From the NCBI GenBank assembly GCA_947500435.1, contig CANMRV010000002.1, positions 558,001 through 622,000 on the forward strand: 64,000 nt of DNA, written 5' to 3'. The position numbers and the translations under genes are program-made. The DNA is from an uncultured Flavobacteriaceae bacterium. GTDB lineage: Bacteria; Bacteroidota; Bacteroidia; Flavobacteriales; Flavobacteriaceae. The notes beneath the pieces are model-generated. The model was not told where the DNA came from, did no database searches, and saw nothing but the letters and a program-made list of their open reading frames with translations. Shown piece after piece: positions 35,804-45,264 of the stretch (position 1 is the stretch's first letter; each line of letters opens with the position of its first letter).

Positions 35804-36241
35804 ATGAAAGATGTCCATTTTAAGAAATTAGAAAGAATGTATTTGCAAGCCAATGTCAATACGATGTTATTTGACACAACCACTTGTAAAATAGGGGAGG
35901 GTGTTGCAGAAATTGGACTGGATGTCTCTGAAAAGTATTTTCATGCCTTAGGAGCAATTCACGGCACAGTATACTTTAAGTTACTGGATGACGCCTCTTT
36001 TTTTGCATTAAGTTCCCTTGTTGAAGATTTTTTTCTTGTAACCACATCATTCAATATAAACTTTATTCGCCCCGTAAATTCGGGACTAATAAAGGCGGTT
36101 GGAAAAGTAAAATATAAATCAAAACAGGTTTTCGTAGCAGAATCTATTTTGTACAATGAAGAAGGTAAAGAAGTTGCTTTCGGAACAGGGAATTTTGCAA
36201 AAAGCAAAATCATGTTGTCCGAAGATATAGGGTATAACTAA
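35804..36241 (+). CDS. PaaI-type hotdog thioesterase
   Basis: A 145-residue single-domain hotdog protein. The signature region HALGAIHGTVYFKLLDDASF is followed by the strands FFLVTTSFNINFIRPVNSGL and VFVAESILYNEEGKEVAFGTG, typical of acyl-CoA thioesterases of the PaaI/YbgC group. It lies 22 bp after ilvB and 4 bp before the next gene, so it is co-transcribed with the branched-chain amino acid genes. The substrate is unknown; an acyl-CoA derived from branched-chain keto acids is one possibility. Confidence 0.8.
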   Translation: MKDVHFKKLERMYLQANVNTMLFDTTTCKIGEGVAEIGLDVSEKYFHALGAIHGTVYFKLLDDASFFALSSLVEDFFLVTTSFNINFIRPVNSGLIKAVGKVKYKSKQVFVAESILYNEEGKEVAFGTGNFAKSKIMLSEDIGYN

Positions 36242-36245
36242 GATT

Positions 36246-36824
36246 ATGAACGATTCAAACATTCAAGACATGCCAACTATCCATACAGAGATAGCACGCA
36301 AATCTGTGGAAATCGGATTTACAATGCCTTCGGATGTTTATATCGGAACCTTGCTTAAAACATTAATTTCAAGCAAGCCTGCCGGAAAATTTTTAGAAAT
36401 CGGAACTGGAATAGGATTGTCTTTATCATGGATGATTGATGGAATGGATAGGGTTTCAAAGTTGATAACCGTTGACAATGACCCAGAATTAATAGCCATC
36501 GCAAGACAATACTTCGAAAGTGATGATAGAGTTGAAATCATTTGCGAAGACGGAACCGAATGGATTGAGAATTATGAAGGAGATAAATTCGATTTAATTT
36601 TTGCCGATGCATGGCCCGGAAAGTATAGCGAAATAGATGAAATATTGAATCTGGTCAAAGTCGGTGGATTTTATGTGATAGATGATATGAGCGTCCAGCC
36701 CAATTGGCCTGAGGGACATGATAAGAATGTCAATAGATTAGTTTCTTATTTGGAAAATAGAAAGGATTTCAATCTTACGAAAATGAATTGGTCCACTGGA
36801 TTGATATTAGCAGTTAAAAAGTAA
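36246..36824 (+). CDS. Class I SAM-dependent O-methyltransferase-like protein
   Basis: A 192-residue Rossmann-fold methyltransferase. The AdoMet motif is GKFLEIGTGIGLSLSWM, followed by KLITVDNDPELIAIARQYF (motif II acidic residue), FDLIFADAWPGKY and GGFYVIDDM. The IDDM and ADAWPGKY segments resemble catechol O-methyltransferase-type enzymes. The gene lies inside the ilv operon with gaps of 4 bp before and 1 bp after. The substrate cannot be told from sequence. Confidence 0.8.
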   Translation: MNDSNIQDMPTIHTEIARKSVEIGFTMPSDVYIGTLLKTLISSKPAGKFLEIGTGIGLSLSWMIDGMDRVSKLITVDNDPELIAIARQYFESDDRVEIICEDGTEWIENYEGDKFDLIFADAWPGKYSEIDEILNLVKVGGFYVIDDMSVQPNWPEGHDKNVNRLVSYLENRKDFNLTKMNWSTGLILAVKK

Positions 36825-36825
36825 A

Positions 36826-37593
36826 ATGCAACAACTAGCACATACTTGGGATGCGGAGCTGTACAACGATAAACATGCGTTTGTGTACAACTATGGTGCG
36901 TTTTTAGTTGATTTTCTGGATGTGAAACCTCGTGAGCGAATTCTTGATTTGGGTTGCGGTTCTGGGGAATTGACTCATTTGATAAAGGAGAAAGCAGCAG
37001 AGGTAATTGGAGTTGATAAATCCCCAGAAATGGTAGAAAAAGCACGCTTGCAGTTTCCCTTAATTGATTTTCAAGTTGCCAATGCCAGTGATTTTCAATT
37101 TAGCGAACCTTTTGATGCTATTTTTTCGAATGCTGCTTTGCATTGGGTAACGAGTTACAAACAGGCTATCCGTGCTATGTATGACAACCTGAAGAAGGGC
37201 GGAAGAATAGTCGTAGAGTTTGGTGGCAAAGACAATGTTAAGGCAATTACCGGTCAGTTGCGGAAATCTCTTTTAGAAAGAGGATACAGGGAACAAGCTG
37301 GACTAAAACTTTGGTATTTTCCATCCGTAGGAGAATACACTTCGGAATTGAAAAAAGCAGGGTTTACCGTTACTTCAGCACAATGGTACGACCGACCAAC
37401 GGAATTGGCCGATGAAGAAACAGGAATCAAAGATTGGCTTTCAATGTTTTGTAAACCTTTTTTTGAAGGAGTGGACGATTCGGACGTAACCGATATCATG
37501 ATTGAAATACAGGAAAACCTCAAGCCAATGCTATTTAGAAATGGCAAATGGTACGCAGATTATAAAAGAATTAGAATAGTAGCATACAGATAA
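36826..37593 (+). CDS. Class I SAM-dependent methyltransferase (trans-aconitate methyltransferase-like)
   Basis: A 255-residue protein with the opening WDAELYNDKHAFVYNYGAFL, motif I ERILDLGCGSGELTHLI, motif II EVIGVDKSPEMVEKAR and FDAIFSNAALHWV, then GGRIVVEFGGKDN. The start and the FSNAALHW segment are typical of methyltransferases annotated as trans-aconitate or malonyl-ACP type. Located 1 bp after the O-methyltransferase-like gene and 6 bp before ilvN, so it belongs to the same transcript. The substrate is unproven. Confidence 0.8.
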   Translation: MQQLAHTWDAELYNDKHAFVYNYGAFLVDFLDVKPRERILDLGCGSGELTHLIKEKAAEVIGVDKSPEMVEKARLQFPLIDFQVANASDFQFSEPFDAIFSNAALHWVTSYKQAIRAMYDNLKKGGRIVVEFGGKDNVKAITGQLRKSLLERGYREQAGLKLWYFPSVGEYTSELKKAGFTVTSAQWYDRPTELADEETGIKDWLSMFCKPFFEGVDDSDVTDIMIEIQENLKPMLFRNGKWYADYKRIRIVAYR

Positions 37594-37599
37594 GAACTC

Positions 37600-38124
37600 A
37601 TGGAAAAACAATGGTTTACCATATCGGTATATTCCGAAAATAACGTTGGATTACTGAATAGAATATCAGGAATATTCTTAAAGCGTCACATTAATATAGA
37701 GAGTTTAAATGTTTCTAAATCAGAAATTGATGAAGTTTCAAAATTTACTATAGTCGTGTATACCACCGAGAAATGGGTGCACAACATTGTGGGGCAAATC
37801 GAAAAACAAATAGAAGTGATAAAAGCCTTCTATCACACTGACGATGAAACAATTTATCAAGAGTCGGCCCTTTTTAAAATTGCTTCTGGTTTATTGTTCG
37901 ATGAGCGCCAAATACAGAATATCATTAAGGACAGTAATTCACAAATCGTTACGGTATCACGAGATTTTTTCGTCTTGGCGAAGTCCGGACGACGTGGCGA
38001 AATTGATGAAATGCACGATCAGTTAAAACCTTTTGGTATTATGCAGTTCGTTCGCTCTGGTCGTATTTCAGTATCAAAGGAAGAAATGCAGATTTCAGCA
38101 ATGCTAAAAGAATTTCAACCATAA
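37600..38124 (+). CDS. ilvN: Acetolactate synthase regulatory subunit
   Basis: A 174-residue protein with an N-terminal ACT domain (FTISVYSENNVGLLNRISGI, INIESLNVSKSE) and the C-terminal domain of the small-subunit family (ASGLLFDERQIQNIIKD, MQFVRSGRISVSKE). It binds valine and activates and feedback-inhibits the IlvB subunit. It is separated from ilvB by three unrelated genes, which is atypical since the two usually adjoin. Confidence 0.92.
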   Translation: MEKQWFTISVYSENNVGLLNRISGIFLKRHINIESLNVSKSEIDEVSKFTIVVYTTEKWVHNIVGQIEKQIEVIKAFYHTDDETIYQESALFKIASGLLFDERQIQNIIKDSNSQIVTVSRDFFVLAKSGRRGEIDEMHDQLKPFGIMQFVRSGRISVSKEEMQISAMLKEFQP

Positions 38125-38156
38125 TTAGATTATTTAGACAGAAGATTAATTAACAG

Positions 38157-38176
38157 ATTCCCGACTTCTCGGGAAT
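38157..38176. repeat. REP-like palindrome between ilvN and ilvC
   Basis: A perfect 8-bp stem ATTCCCGA / TCGGGAAT with a CTTC loop. Stems of this composition recur in flavobacterial intergenic DNA. Without a T-run it is not a terminator; in the transcript it may stabilise or separate the two messages. Confidence 0.5.
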
Positions 38177-38198
38177 GAAAAATAAAAATTACTTATTC

Positions 38199-39668
38199 AT
38201 GGCAAATTACTTTAATACACTATCACTTAGAGACCAATTGACCCAGTTGGGAAAATGTAGATTTATGGAATCCAGCGAATTCTCAGATGGTGTATCCGCT
38301 TTAAAAGGAAAGAAAATCGTAATCGTAGGTTGTGGCGCTCAGGGCCTAAATCAAGGTTTAAACATGAGAGATTCCGGATTGGATATTTCATATACCTTGC
38401 GTGAAGCAGCGATTAAAGAGCAAAGACAATCCTTCAAAAATGCATCTGAAAACGGATTCACGGTAGGAACCTATGAAGAATTGATTCCTTCTGCTGATGT
38501 TGTTATCAACTTGACTCCGGACAAACAACACACTGCTGTGGTAGGTACTGTGATGCCCTTAATGCAACAAGGAGCTACACTTTCCTATTCTCACGGATTC
38601 AACATCGTTGAAGAAGGAATGCAGATTCGTGAAGACTTAACCGTTATTATGGTGGCACCAAAATGTCCAGGTTCTGAAGTTCGTGAGGAATATAAAAGAG
38701 GTTTTGGTGTTCCGACACTTATCGCTGTGCACCCGAATAATGACCCGCAAGGAAAAGGACTAGAGCAGGCTAAGGCCTATGCAGTTGGTACTGGAGGACA
38801 TAGAGCTGGTGTATTGGAATCTTCCTTTGTTGCAGAGGTGAAATCTGATTTAATGGGTGAACAGACCATTCTTTGCGGACTATTACAAACAGGCAGCATT
38901 CTGTGTTTTGATAAGATGATTGAAATGGGAATTGATCCTGGTTATGCTTCCAAATTAATCCAATATGGATGGGAAACCGTTACCGAGGGAATGAAGTATG
39001 GTGGAATCACGAATATGATGGATCGCCTATCAAATCCTGCGAAAATCAAGGCCTTTGAATTATCTGAGGAATTAAAAGATATCATGCGCCCCTTATTCCA
39101 TAAGCATATGGATGATATCATGACAGGTCATTTCTCAAAAACCATGATGGAAGATTGGGCAAACGATGATAAAAACTTGCTGGGTTGGAGAGCTGCGACG
39201 GGAGAAACTGCCTTTGAAAAAACACCTGCTGCGGATGTTGAGATTTCAGAACAAGAATATTATGACCACGGTGTTTTAATGGTCGCTATGGTTAGAGCAG
39301 GAGTAGAGCTGGCATATGAAAGTATGACTGAATCTGGTATTATCGGAGAATCGGCGTACTACGAGTCGTTACATGAAACCCCGTTAATCGCAAATACTAT
39401 CGCAAGAAAGAAATTGTTCGAAATGAACCGTGTGATTTCCGACACAGCGGAATATGGCTGCTATTTGTTTGACCATGCCTGCAAACCCTTGTTGGCGGAT
39501 TTTATGACCAAGATAGATACGGATGTAATTGGAAAAGCATACGGAGATGGTAACGGTGTAGACAATGCAAAACTTATAACAGTTAATAAAGTTTTACGAG
39601 AACACCCTGTTGAAATTGTGGGGGCTCGATTGCGAGAGTCTATGACTGCAATGAAACCTATCGTATAA
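38199..39668 (+). CDS. ilvC: Ketol-acid reductoisomerase, class II
   Basis: A 489-residue protein. The ATG at 38199 gives [20 protein letters not shown], the known class II start; an ATG eight codons upstream is rejected because it lies in the palindrome. Signatures: [20 protein letters not shown] (NADPH), [52 protein letters not shown]. Length near 490 residues and the duplicated helical domain mark the plant/enterobacterial long form. It rearranges and reduces acetolactate to dihydroxy-isovalerate. Last gene of the operon, followed by a clear terminator. Confidence 0.95.
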   Translation: MANYFNTLSLRDQLTQLGKCRFMESSEFSDGVSALKGKKIVIVGCGAQGLNQGLNMRDSGLDISYTLREAAIKEQRQSFKNASENGFTVGTYEELIPSADVVINLTPDKQHTAVVGTVMPLMQQGATLSYSHGFNIVEEGMQIREDLTVIMVAPKCPGSEVREEYKRGFGVPTLIAVHPNNDPQGKGLEQAKAYAVGTGGHRAGVLESSFVAEVKSDLMGEQTILCGLLQTGSILCFDKMIEMGIDPGYASKLIQYGWETVTEGMKYGGITNMMDRLSNPAKIKAFELSEELKDIMRPLFHKHMDDIMTGHFSKTMMEDWANDDKNLLGWRAATGETAFEKTPAADVEISEQEYYDHGVLMVAMVRAGVELAYESMTESGIIGESAYYESLHETPLIANTIARKKLFEMNRVISDTAEYGCYLFDHACKPLLADFMTKIDTDVIGKAYGDGNGVDNAKLITVNKVLREHPVEIVGARLRESMTAMKPIV

Positions 39669-39675
39669 TAACTGA

Positions 39676-39700
39676 ATCCCTGAGCAATCAGGGATTTTTT
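39676..39700 (+). terminator. Rho-independent terminator of the ilv operon
   Basis: An 8-bp stem ATCCCTGA / TCAGGGAT closed by a GCAA tetraloop and followed by a run of T residues, 7 bp after the ilvC stop. Confidence 0.85.
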
Positions 39701-39722
39701 GATTGTACCTTTCTGTCACATT

Positions 39723-39772
39723 GAGCGGAGTCGAGATGCTTACCAACATAAAGATTGTTCTCGACTCCGCTC
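39723..39772. repeat. REP-like inverted repeat with 14-bp arms
   Basis: GAGCGGAGTCGAGA at 39723-39736 is perfectly complementary to TCTCGACTCCGCTC at 39759-39772. Together with the TGTCACATT in front it resembles a dispersed repeat common in flavobacterial genomes. It lies between the ilv terminator and the gapN start. Confidence 0.6.
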
Positions 39773-39811
39773 GAACTGACCGAATAGTTAACAAAATAAT
39801 GAAAACAACCC

Positions 39812-41404
39812 ATGAGCAAAGAGAACATAGCAATACCCACCGAATTTCAAATCAACGACACTATTCATCAAAAACACTATTTGGTAGATGGCGAACTAAA
39901 AGAATGGAATGGAAATTCAGCGGATGTCTATTCCACAATTTCTTCAACGGAAACATATGCCCCTACTTATTTAGGAAGTGCTCCTGATATGGGAGAAGCT
40001 GAAGCTCTTGATGCTTTAGATGCTGCTGAAAAAGCTTTCGCAAAGGGACAGGGGGCTTGGCCCACGATGCGCGTTCGTGATCGTATTGAGTGTATGGAGC
40101 AGTTCGTTGAGAAAATGAAAACCAAACGCGATTTGGTCGTCAAGCTGTTGATGTGGGAAATCGGTAAAACCTTACCGGATTCTGAAAAGGAATTTGACCG
40201 TACGGTCAACTATATCAATGACACCATAGAAAACTACAAAGCCTTAGATCGCGACTCGGCGAAGTTTCAGAAGAATTCTGGAGTGATGGCTCATATTCGT
40301 AGAGGACCGTTGGGGGTTGTGCTTTGTTTGGGTCCCTATAACTATCCATTGAATGAAACATTTTGCTTATTGATTCCTGCCATTTTGATGGGAAATACTG
40401 CCGTTTTCAAACCTGCTAAAATTGGCGTATTACTAATTACGCCATTGTTGGAGGCTTTCAAAGAAAGTTTTCCGAAAGGAGTAGTTAATGTACTGTTTGG
40501 TAGGGGGCGAGCGATTGCCGGACCTATTATGAAAACCGGAAAAGTAGATGTTCTTGCCCTTATCGGACATAGCTCATCTGCGAATGCTTTACAAGACCAG
40601 CATCCAAAGAGTAACAGATTACGTTTGGTATTAGGTCTTGAAGCAAAAAACCCTGCCATAGTGCTACCTGATGCAGATTTGGATTTGACCATCAATGAAT
40701 GTTTGGCGGGGACATTGTCCTTCAATGGGCAGCGCTGCACCGCCTTGAAAGTTGTTTATGTACATGATGAGATTGTAGACGAATTCAATAAACGTTTTAG
40801 TGAAGAAGTAGATAAACTTCCTTTTGGTAACCCCTGGGAAAAAGGAGTCAAGCTTACGCCCCTACCAGAAGCAGGTAAACCAGCCTATATTCAGGAATTG
40901 TTGGATGATGCAATAGCAAAGGGAGCTAAAATTCTAAACAAAAAAGGCGGACAACATTTCGACAATTATATTTGGCCGGCCGTGGTTTATCCGGTGACGA
41001 AGGATATGCGCTTGTATGATGAAGAACAATTCGGACCTATAATTCCGATTCTATCTTTTAATGATATAGAGCAACCTTTGGATGATATGGCCGAAAGCAA
41101 CTACGGACAACAAGTAAGTCTATTTGGTAAAGATGTATATACCCTCGCACCTTTGATTGATACCTTAGCCAACTTGGTCTGTCGTGTAAACTTGAATAGT
41201 TCATGTCAACGTGGCCCTGATGCCTATCCCTTTACGGGAAGAAAAGATTCCGCAGTTGCGACCCTAAGTGTTCATGATGCTTTGCGTTCCTTCTCTATAC
41301 GGACTTTTGTGGCTTCGAAGGATATTGAACTAAATAACGAGATTTTAGAAAAACTGCTAGAGACGAGACTTTCTAATTTCGTCAGTACAGACTATATTTT
41401 ATAA
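39812..41404 (+). CDS. gapN: NADP-dependent glyceraldehyde-3-phosphate dehydrogenase (non-phosphorylating, GapN-like)
   Basis: A 530-residue aldehyde dehydrogenase. Signatures: [54 protein letters not shown] with the general-base Glu, and [15 protein letters not shown] with the catalytic Cys. The [19 protein letters not shown] segment near the end matches GapN-type enzymes. It would oxidise glyceraldehyde-3-phosphate directly to 3-phosphoglycerate with NADP+, bypassing ATP formation and making NADPH. Some 40 residues precede the ALDH fold. It stands alone, after the ilv terminator. Confidence 0.85.
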   Translation: MSKENIAIPTEFQINDTIHQKHYLVDGELKEWNGNSADVYSTISSTETYAPTYLGSAPDMGEAEALDALDAAEKAFAKGQGAWPTMRVRDRIECMEQFVEKMKTKRDLVVKLLMWEIGKTLPDSEKEFDRTVNYINDTIENYKALDRDSAKFQKNSGVMAHIRRGPLGVVLCLGPYNYPLNETFCLLIPAILMGNTAVFKPAKIGVLLITPLLEAFKESFPKGVVNVLFGRGRAIAGPIMKTGKVDVLALIGHSSSANALQDQHPKSNRLRLVLGLEAKNPAIVLPDADLDLTINECLAGTLSFNGQRCTALKVVYVHDEIVDEFNKRFSEEVDKLPFGNPWEKGVKLTPLPEAGKPAYIQELLDDAIAKGAKILNKKGGQHFDNYIWPAVVYPVTKDMRLYDEEQFGPIIPILSFNDIEQPLDDMAESNYGQQVSLFGKDVYTLAPLIDTLANLVCRVNLNSSCQRGPDAYPFTGRKDSAVATLSVHDALRSFSIRTFVASKDIELNNEILEKLLETRLSNFVSTDYIL

Positions 41405-41415
41405 ATAAAAGACAG

Positions 41416-41631
41416 GTTCCACTCCTTTTTCAAGGAGGGGTGTCCCAATGAAATTGGGACGGGGTGGTAAAACCCGAACTAACAATTTTGCCTAAACGTG
41501 ATGTTAAAATACCTAAACTTAGGTTTTGGGTTTCTTAACATCTGGTATGTGGAATATGAAATGGCTAGGGCTTTATCACCCCTTTCTTCCGCAAGCGAAA
41601 TTCATTCCCCTCCTTGAAAAAGTAGGGGAAC
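41416..41631. repeat. Structured intergenic repeat with 25-bp terminal inverted arms
   Basis: The arms at 41416-41440 and 41607-41631 are complementary at 23 of 25 positions (core CTTTTTCAAGGAGGGG). Inside lie GTCCCAAT / ATTGGGAC at 41442-41460 and GATGTTAA / TTAACATC at 41500-41542, the latter enclosing ACCTAA / TTAGGT. The unit can fold into a closed multi-arm structure. No coding capacity is seen. It sits between convergent genes. Confidence 0.65.
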
Positions 41632-41642
41632 TTTGAATTCTT

Positions 41643-42701
41643 CTAATCGTTCTTCAACTCTTTTGAGGTAGCTAGGGCAAGTACCCGACCTTGATCACCA
41701 ACGGCGTTATAAAAGTGGTAAACTGTGCCTTTCCATTTTACGACCCAAGGCTTGTGGGCATATTTTTCATCATAACTTTCCGAAGGTGCTACTAAATCAG
41801 GTCCTGTCCAATCGGTCCAGTTTATGAGGTCGTATGAACAAGCAAAGCGTTCGAAGGCTCCTGGTTTCCAGAAGGCGCCAAAATAAAACATGACGTAGAG
41901 GTCATCTATTTTGGCTATTTGTGCATCTCCACAAATCCCTTTTTTTCGAGTGATTACGGGGTCTGCGCCATAGCGTTTCCAAGACAACATATCATTCGAA
42001 ACGGCCATTCCGATACTTTCAAAGTCTTCTTCACCTTTAGCGTTGTAATACATCACATAGTCATGACCAGTATGAGCTAGTGTATCTTTGATTACTAGAC
42101 TTTTATAAATGGTTTTGTTTTCAAACCAACGAATACCATCGTCTTCAGGAGAAAGAATGGGCGTGTTTTTTGTATTCCATAGTTGCACTTCCGTCAAATT
42201 CGTGGTGTTTGCTAAACCAATTTTTAAAACTCCTGCTTCGTAACCTGTCGTATTTCCTCCCAAATAGGTCATCCAATAGCGGCCATTGTGTTTTTCCACT
42301 CCGTAATCGCCACCCCAATCGTAATTGACCAATGAAACATATCCCGCTTTTTGGTTGGCATCCCAGGTGTCTTTTGTAAATGATAGGATTTTACCTCTTG
42401 ATTCCCAATGCAATAAATCTGAACTTTCGGCCAGCCAGGTTTCATAGCCTTGACCATCAAAAACGATATAAGTCATATGCCAGTTGCCATCGTCTCTGAA
42501 AATAGTAGGGGAATCTATCAATTTTGTGGTATCCGGATGTTGAAAAACCACGCCATATTTAAAGGGAGTCTTTATCTCTTCATAAACTTCTAGCATCGTT
42601 TCTTCCGGAACAACTTTCTTGACAGGCTTCGCTTTGTTAGTGCATGAAGAAGCTGAATAGATTAGCATAACTAATACTGAAAAGATTGGGAGTAACTTCA
42701 T
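41643..42701 (-). CDS. Five-bladed beta-propeller glycosidase-like lipoprotein
   Basis: A 352-residue lipoprotein (lipobox SASSC, Cys about 20). The fold is a GH43/GH117/GH130-type five-bladed propeller: LIDSPTIFRDDGNWHMTYIV, GYETWLAESSDLLHWE, NGRYWMTYLGG, GDAQIAKIDDLYVMFYFGA, HKPWVVKWKGTVYHFYNA. Acidic residues in the first blade (SPTIFRDD) and the GDAQ segment are likely catalytic, but the exact family cannot be fixed by eye. It acts outside the cytoplasm. Its ATG overlaps the sulfatase stop (ATGA), so the two products probably act on the same sulfated glycan. Confidence 0.72.
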   Translation of the reverse strand: MKLLPIFSVLVMLIYSASSCTNKAKPVKKVVPEETMLEVYEEIKTPFKYGVVFQHPDTTKLIDSPTIFRDDGNWHMTYIVFDGQGYETWLAESSDLLHWESRGKILSFTKDTWDANQKAGYVSLVNYDWGGDYGVEKHNGRYWMTYLGGNTTGYEAGVLKIGLANTTNLTEVQLWNTKNTPILSPEDDGIRWFENKTIYKSLVIKDTLAHTGHDYVMYYNAKGEEDFESIGMAVSNDMLSWKRYGADPVITRKKGICGDAQIAKIDDLYVMFYFGAFWKPGAFERFACSYDLINWTDWTGPDLVAPSESYDEKYAHKPWVVKWKGTVYHFYNAVGDQGRVLALATSKELKND

Positions 42702-44377
42702 TGCACCAATTCTTTAGTATCCCAATTTCGAACGCCCGCTTTTTTAGCCCAAGCCATCCACATACTTTCCAATTCTTGGACCTTACTGGGCATTTCCGTG
42801 GCTAAATCATTGGTCTCGCTGCGATCTGCATCCATATTATACAATTCCCAGGCATATTCTGCGGTTTCATTCCATTTGGATACCAGTTTATAGTTTCCAA
42901 ATCGAACGGCTTTGTTGCCCTCATGTTCCCAAAATATGGCTCGTTCTTCCAAGGACTTATTTTCGAAAGAAGGTTTTAAGGATATTCCTTCCATAGGAAT
43001 AATGCTATTATCATTATATGTTTTGGGATATTCAACATCAGCGACATCTAGGCAAGTTGCCATAATATCGATTAGATGGCCAGGGTCGTTTCGAAATTCG
43101 TTTTTTGAAGAAATACCTGCGGGCCAATGCACAATAAGTGGGGTTGCAATTCCACCTTCATGCACCCAATGTTTATACATTCTAAAAGGGGTGTTGCTGG
43201 CATTTGCCCAAGGCTTCCCATAGCCGAGATAAGTATTTGCACCACCCGGTTCTAAGCCAATACCAGAAAGTACAGGTCTTCCATCTCTCGTATATTTCGG
43301 AACCATTTCAGTTTGAAATTCATCTTTGCCCATGGGTTGAAGGGCATCCGGATTAACATCCTTGTGATTGGGTTCTATTGACTCCCGAAAACCAAATTCC
43401 TCTGCGCAACCTCCATTATCCTGTAAAAAGAAAACCAAAGTATTGTCTTTGATTCCCTTGTCTTCAAGGACGCCTAGGATTCTTCCAATGCCTTGGTCCA
43501 TATTGTCAACCATCGCCGCATATACTTCCATCAGGGAACTGTACCATTCTTTTTGTTCAGTCTCCTCCCAGCCTGGGATGTTGTCTTTATCAGTCAACTT
43601 CCACTCTGGTTTGATAAGACCTAACTCAATCATTTTGGCATACTTTTTATCCCTCATGTCATCCCAACCGGCATCGAATTTACCTTTGTATTTTTCAATA
43701 TCCCCTGGTTTGGCATGCATAGGCCAATGGGCAGCTGTATAGGGTACATAAAGGAAAAATGGACTATCTGTTTTGTGGTTTTCTATATAAGAAACTGCAT
43801 TGTCGGAAATAGCATCTGAATAATAGAAATCTTTATCCGGCACTATAAATTCATTATCGCGAGTCAATGAGTTTGGGTCATAAAAACTACCTGCACCGTG
43901 AATGGTTCCAAAGAATTTATCAAAACCTCTTTGCATGGGCCAATTCTGTTTTGTCGGATTCGTCTCCTCCGATTTATATGGAGTCACATGCCATTTCCCA
44001 GACATGTAAGTGGAATAGCCAGCCCCTTTTAACACCTCGGCAATGGTAACTGCGTTCTTGCTTAAATCGCCATCGTATATGTCAGTTCCGTGTGTATCGA
44101 CCATATGACCAATTCCAGCTTGGTGTTGATAAACTCCGGTGAGCAAGGCTGCTCTTGAGGGACAGCAGCGAGCTGTATTATAAAACTGGGTATAACGAAG
44201 TCCGTTTGATGCCAATCCGTCCAAGAACGGTGTTTCAATTACTCCTCCATAACAACCAATATCCGAATAACCCATATCATCAGACATAATCAAGATGATG
44301 TTGGGTCGGGTATCTTCGGGCGTTTGTTTATTGCAACTAAATAGTATTAGGAAAATGATGAAGGAGTAGTTTTTCAT
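42698..44377 (-). CDS. S1-family sulfatase lipoprotein
   Basis: A 559-residue formylglycine-dependent sulfatase. The modification motif CCPSRAALLTG has its target Cys at 71, and the metal site starts with MSDDMGYSDIGCYGG (Asp 33, Asp 34). Other signatures: YMSGKWHV, LDRGFDKF-like QRGFDKFFG, VFFLQDNGGC. The leader FIIFLILFSC is a lipobox (Cys 15), so the protein is membrane-tethered outside the cytoplasm. It needs an anaerobic or aerobic formylglycine-generating enzyme, not seen in the window. It is the first gene of a two-gene unit with the glycosidase. Confidence 0.92.
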   Translation of the reverse strand: MKNYSFIIFLILFSCNKQTPEDTRPNIILIMSDDMGYSDIGCYGGVIETPFLDGLASNGLRYTQFYNTARCCPSRAALLTGVYQHQAGIGHMVDTHGTDIYDGDLSKNAVTIAEVLKGAGYSTYMSGKWHVTPYKSEETNPTKQNWPMQRGFDKFFGTIHGAGSFYDPNSLTRDNEFIVPDKDFYYSDAISDNAVSYIENHKTDSPFFLYVPYTAAHWPMHAKPGDIEKYKGKFDAGWDDMRDKKYAKMIELGLIKPEWKLTDKDNIPGWEETEQKEWYSSLMEVYAAMVDNMDQGIGRILGVLEDKGIKDNTLVFFLQDNGGCAEEFGFRESIEPNHKDVNPDALQPMGKDEFQTEMVPKYTRDGRPVLSGIGLEPGGANTYLGYGKPWANASNTPFRMYKHWVHEGGIATPLIVHWPAGISSKNEFRNDPGHLIDIMATCLDVADVEYPKTYNDNSIIPMEGISLKPSFENKSLEERAIFWEHEGNKAVRFGNYKLVSKWNETAEYAWELYNMDADRSETNDLATEMPSKVQELESMWMAWAKKAGVRNWDTKELVQ

Positions 44378-44562
44378 AATCTGATGGTAAAAACTGGAGT
44401 TGTTTAATTGGTAAGTTATGCAAAACCATTCAATCTAAAAGCCCTTGAATTGAGAGCTTTTGAGTCCAAATACCGTATGCGTACCCTTCCCACGACTTAA
44501 AACTTGGTAGTTCTCATAACCCGTTCGTTCTTTGCTTCATAAATCAATAAATATATTTTTCT

Positions 44563-45255
44563 ATGAAGTTTTCAATTCTAATCCTCTTGATTGCGGTCCT
44601 GGCGGTCACCGCTTCAACCGCACAAGAAAAAACCAAATCTTTTGAATTTAAGAAAGGTGAGGTGCTTGACATTATTCTCTTAAATCAGGTCGAGAACGCT
44701 AGTGAACTGTTTAAACGGTACAAAGAGACTGCCTTTCCGGTTGCCTTTGAATATACCTATGAACCACAACCAGGTTTTGGAATTTCGAAATTGACCTTAG
44801 GTACGAACAAAGCCCAGGCTTTTTTGTTCGGAAAATGGTCAAGCCTCGAAAAGCGAGAAGGTTTTTTAGAGAACATCTCAAAACGGGTTCCTGATTTCCA
44901 CCAACAGCGACGAGACCTTTTCCCTTACTTCGGATTAACCTATTATGAAATGACCCAAGACTTGAAATTTTCAGTAAATACCTCAAAGTATAACGTAGCA
45001 ACTGCATTATGGAATAACCCTTCAAAAATGGATGCCTCATTTTTTAAAAGATGGAAGTCGGCAGTAAATGAGTTTGGTGGTAAAGTTGTGGTAATCCTTG
45101 AAAATGGCAGTTCTCCTCTAGGCTACTATTATAATGCGGATGTATTATGTATCGTAGAATGGCAAAACGAAAATGCCTTTCAAGCTTTTACAGAAAAACA
45201 TCCCTTGTCGTTTTATGAGCCTTTACGTAACGTACATCAATTCGTGATTCAGTAA
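44563..45255 (+). CDS. Secreted protein with two ferredoxin-like (ABM/DUF1330-like) halves
   Basis: A 230-residue protein with a signal peptide MKFSILILLIAVLAVTASTAQ. The mature part falls into two halves of about 100 residues; each ends with a strand and a phrase such as FLFGKWSSLEKREGFLE or LCIVEWQNENAFQAFTEKHP, the pattern of dimeric alpha-beta barrel (ABM or DUF1330) proteins. Their function ranges from small oxygenases to binding proteins; here it is unknown. The AraC gene begins 9 bp after it. Confidence 0.55.
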   Translation: MKFSILILLIAVLAVTASTAQEKTKSFEFKKGEVLDIILLNQVENASELFKRYKETAFPVAFEYTYEPQPGFGISKLTLGTNKAQAFLFGKWSSLEKREGFLENISKRVPDFHQQRRDLFPYFGLTYYEMTQDLKFSVNTSKYNVATALWNNPSKMDASFFKRWKSAVNEFGGKVVVILENGSSPLGYYYNADVLCIVEWQNENAFQAFTEKHPLSFYEPLRNVHQFVIQ

Positions 45256-45264
45256 ATTGCGCCT

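Noticed and set aside
39703..39987. A 94-codon plus-strand frame overlapping the start of gapN.
   Set aside because: It runs through the terminator-proximal inverted repeat and then overlaps gapN in another frame; its translation shows no coherent pattern.
44530..44560. A TTTG-N17-TATATTTT promoter directly before the gene at 44563.
   Set aside because: The spacing is short and the predicted transcript would start at the ATG itself; leaderless starts are not expected here without other evidence.
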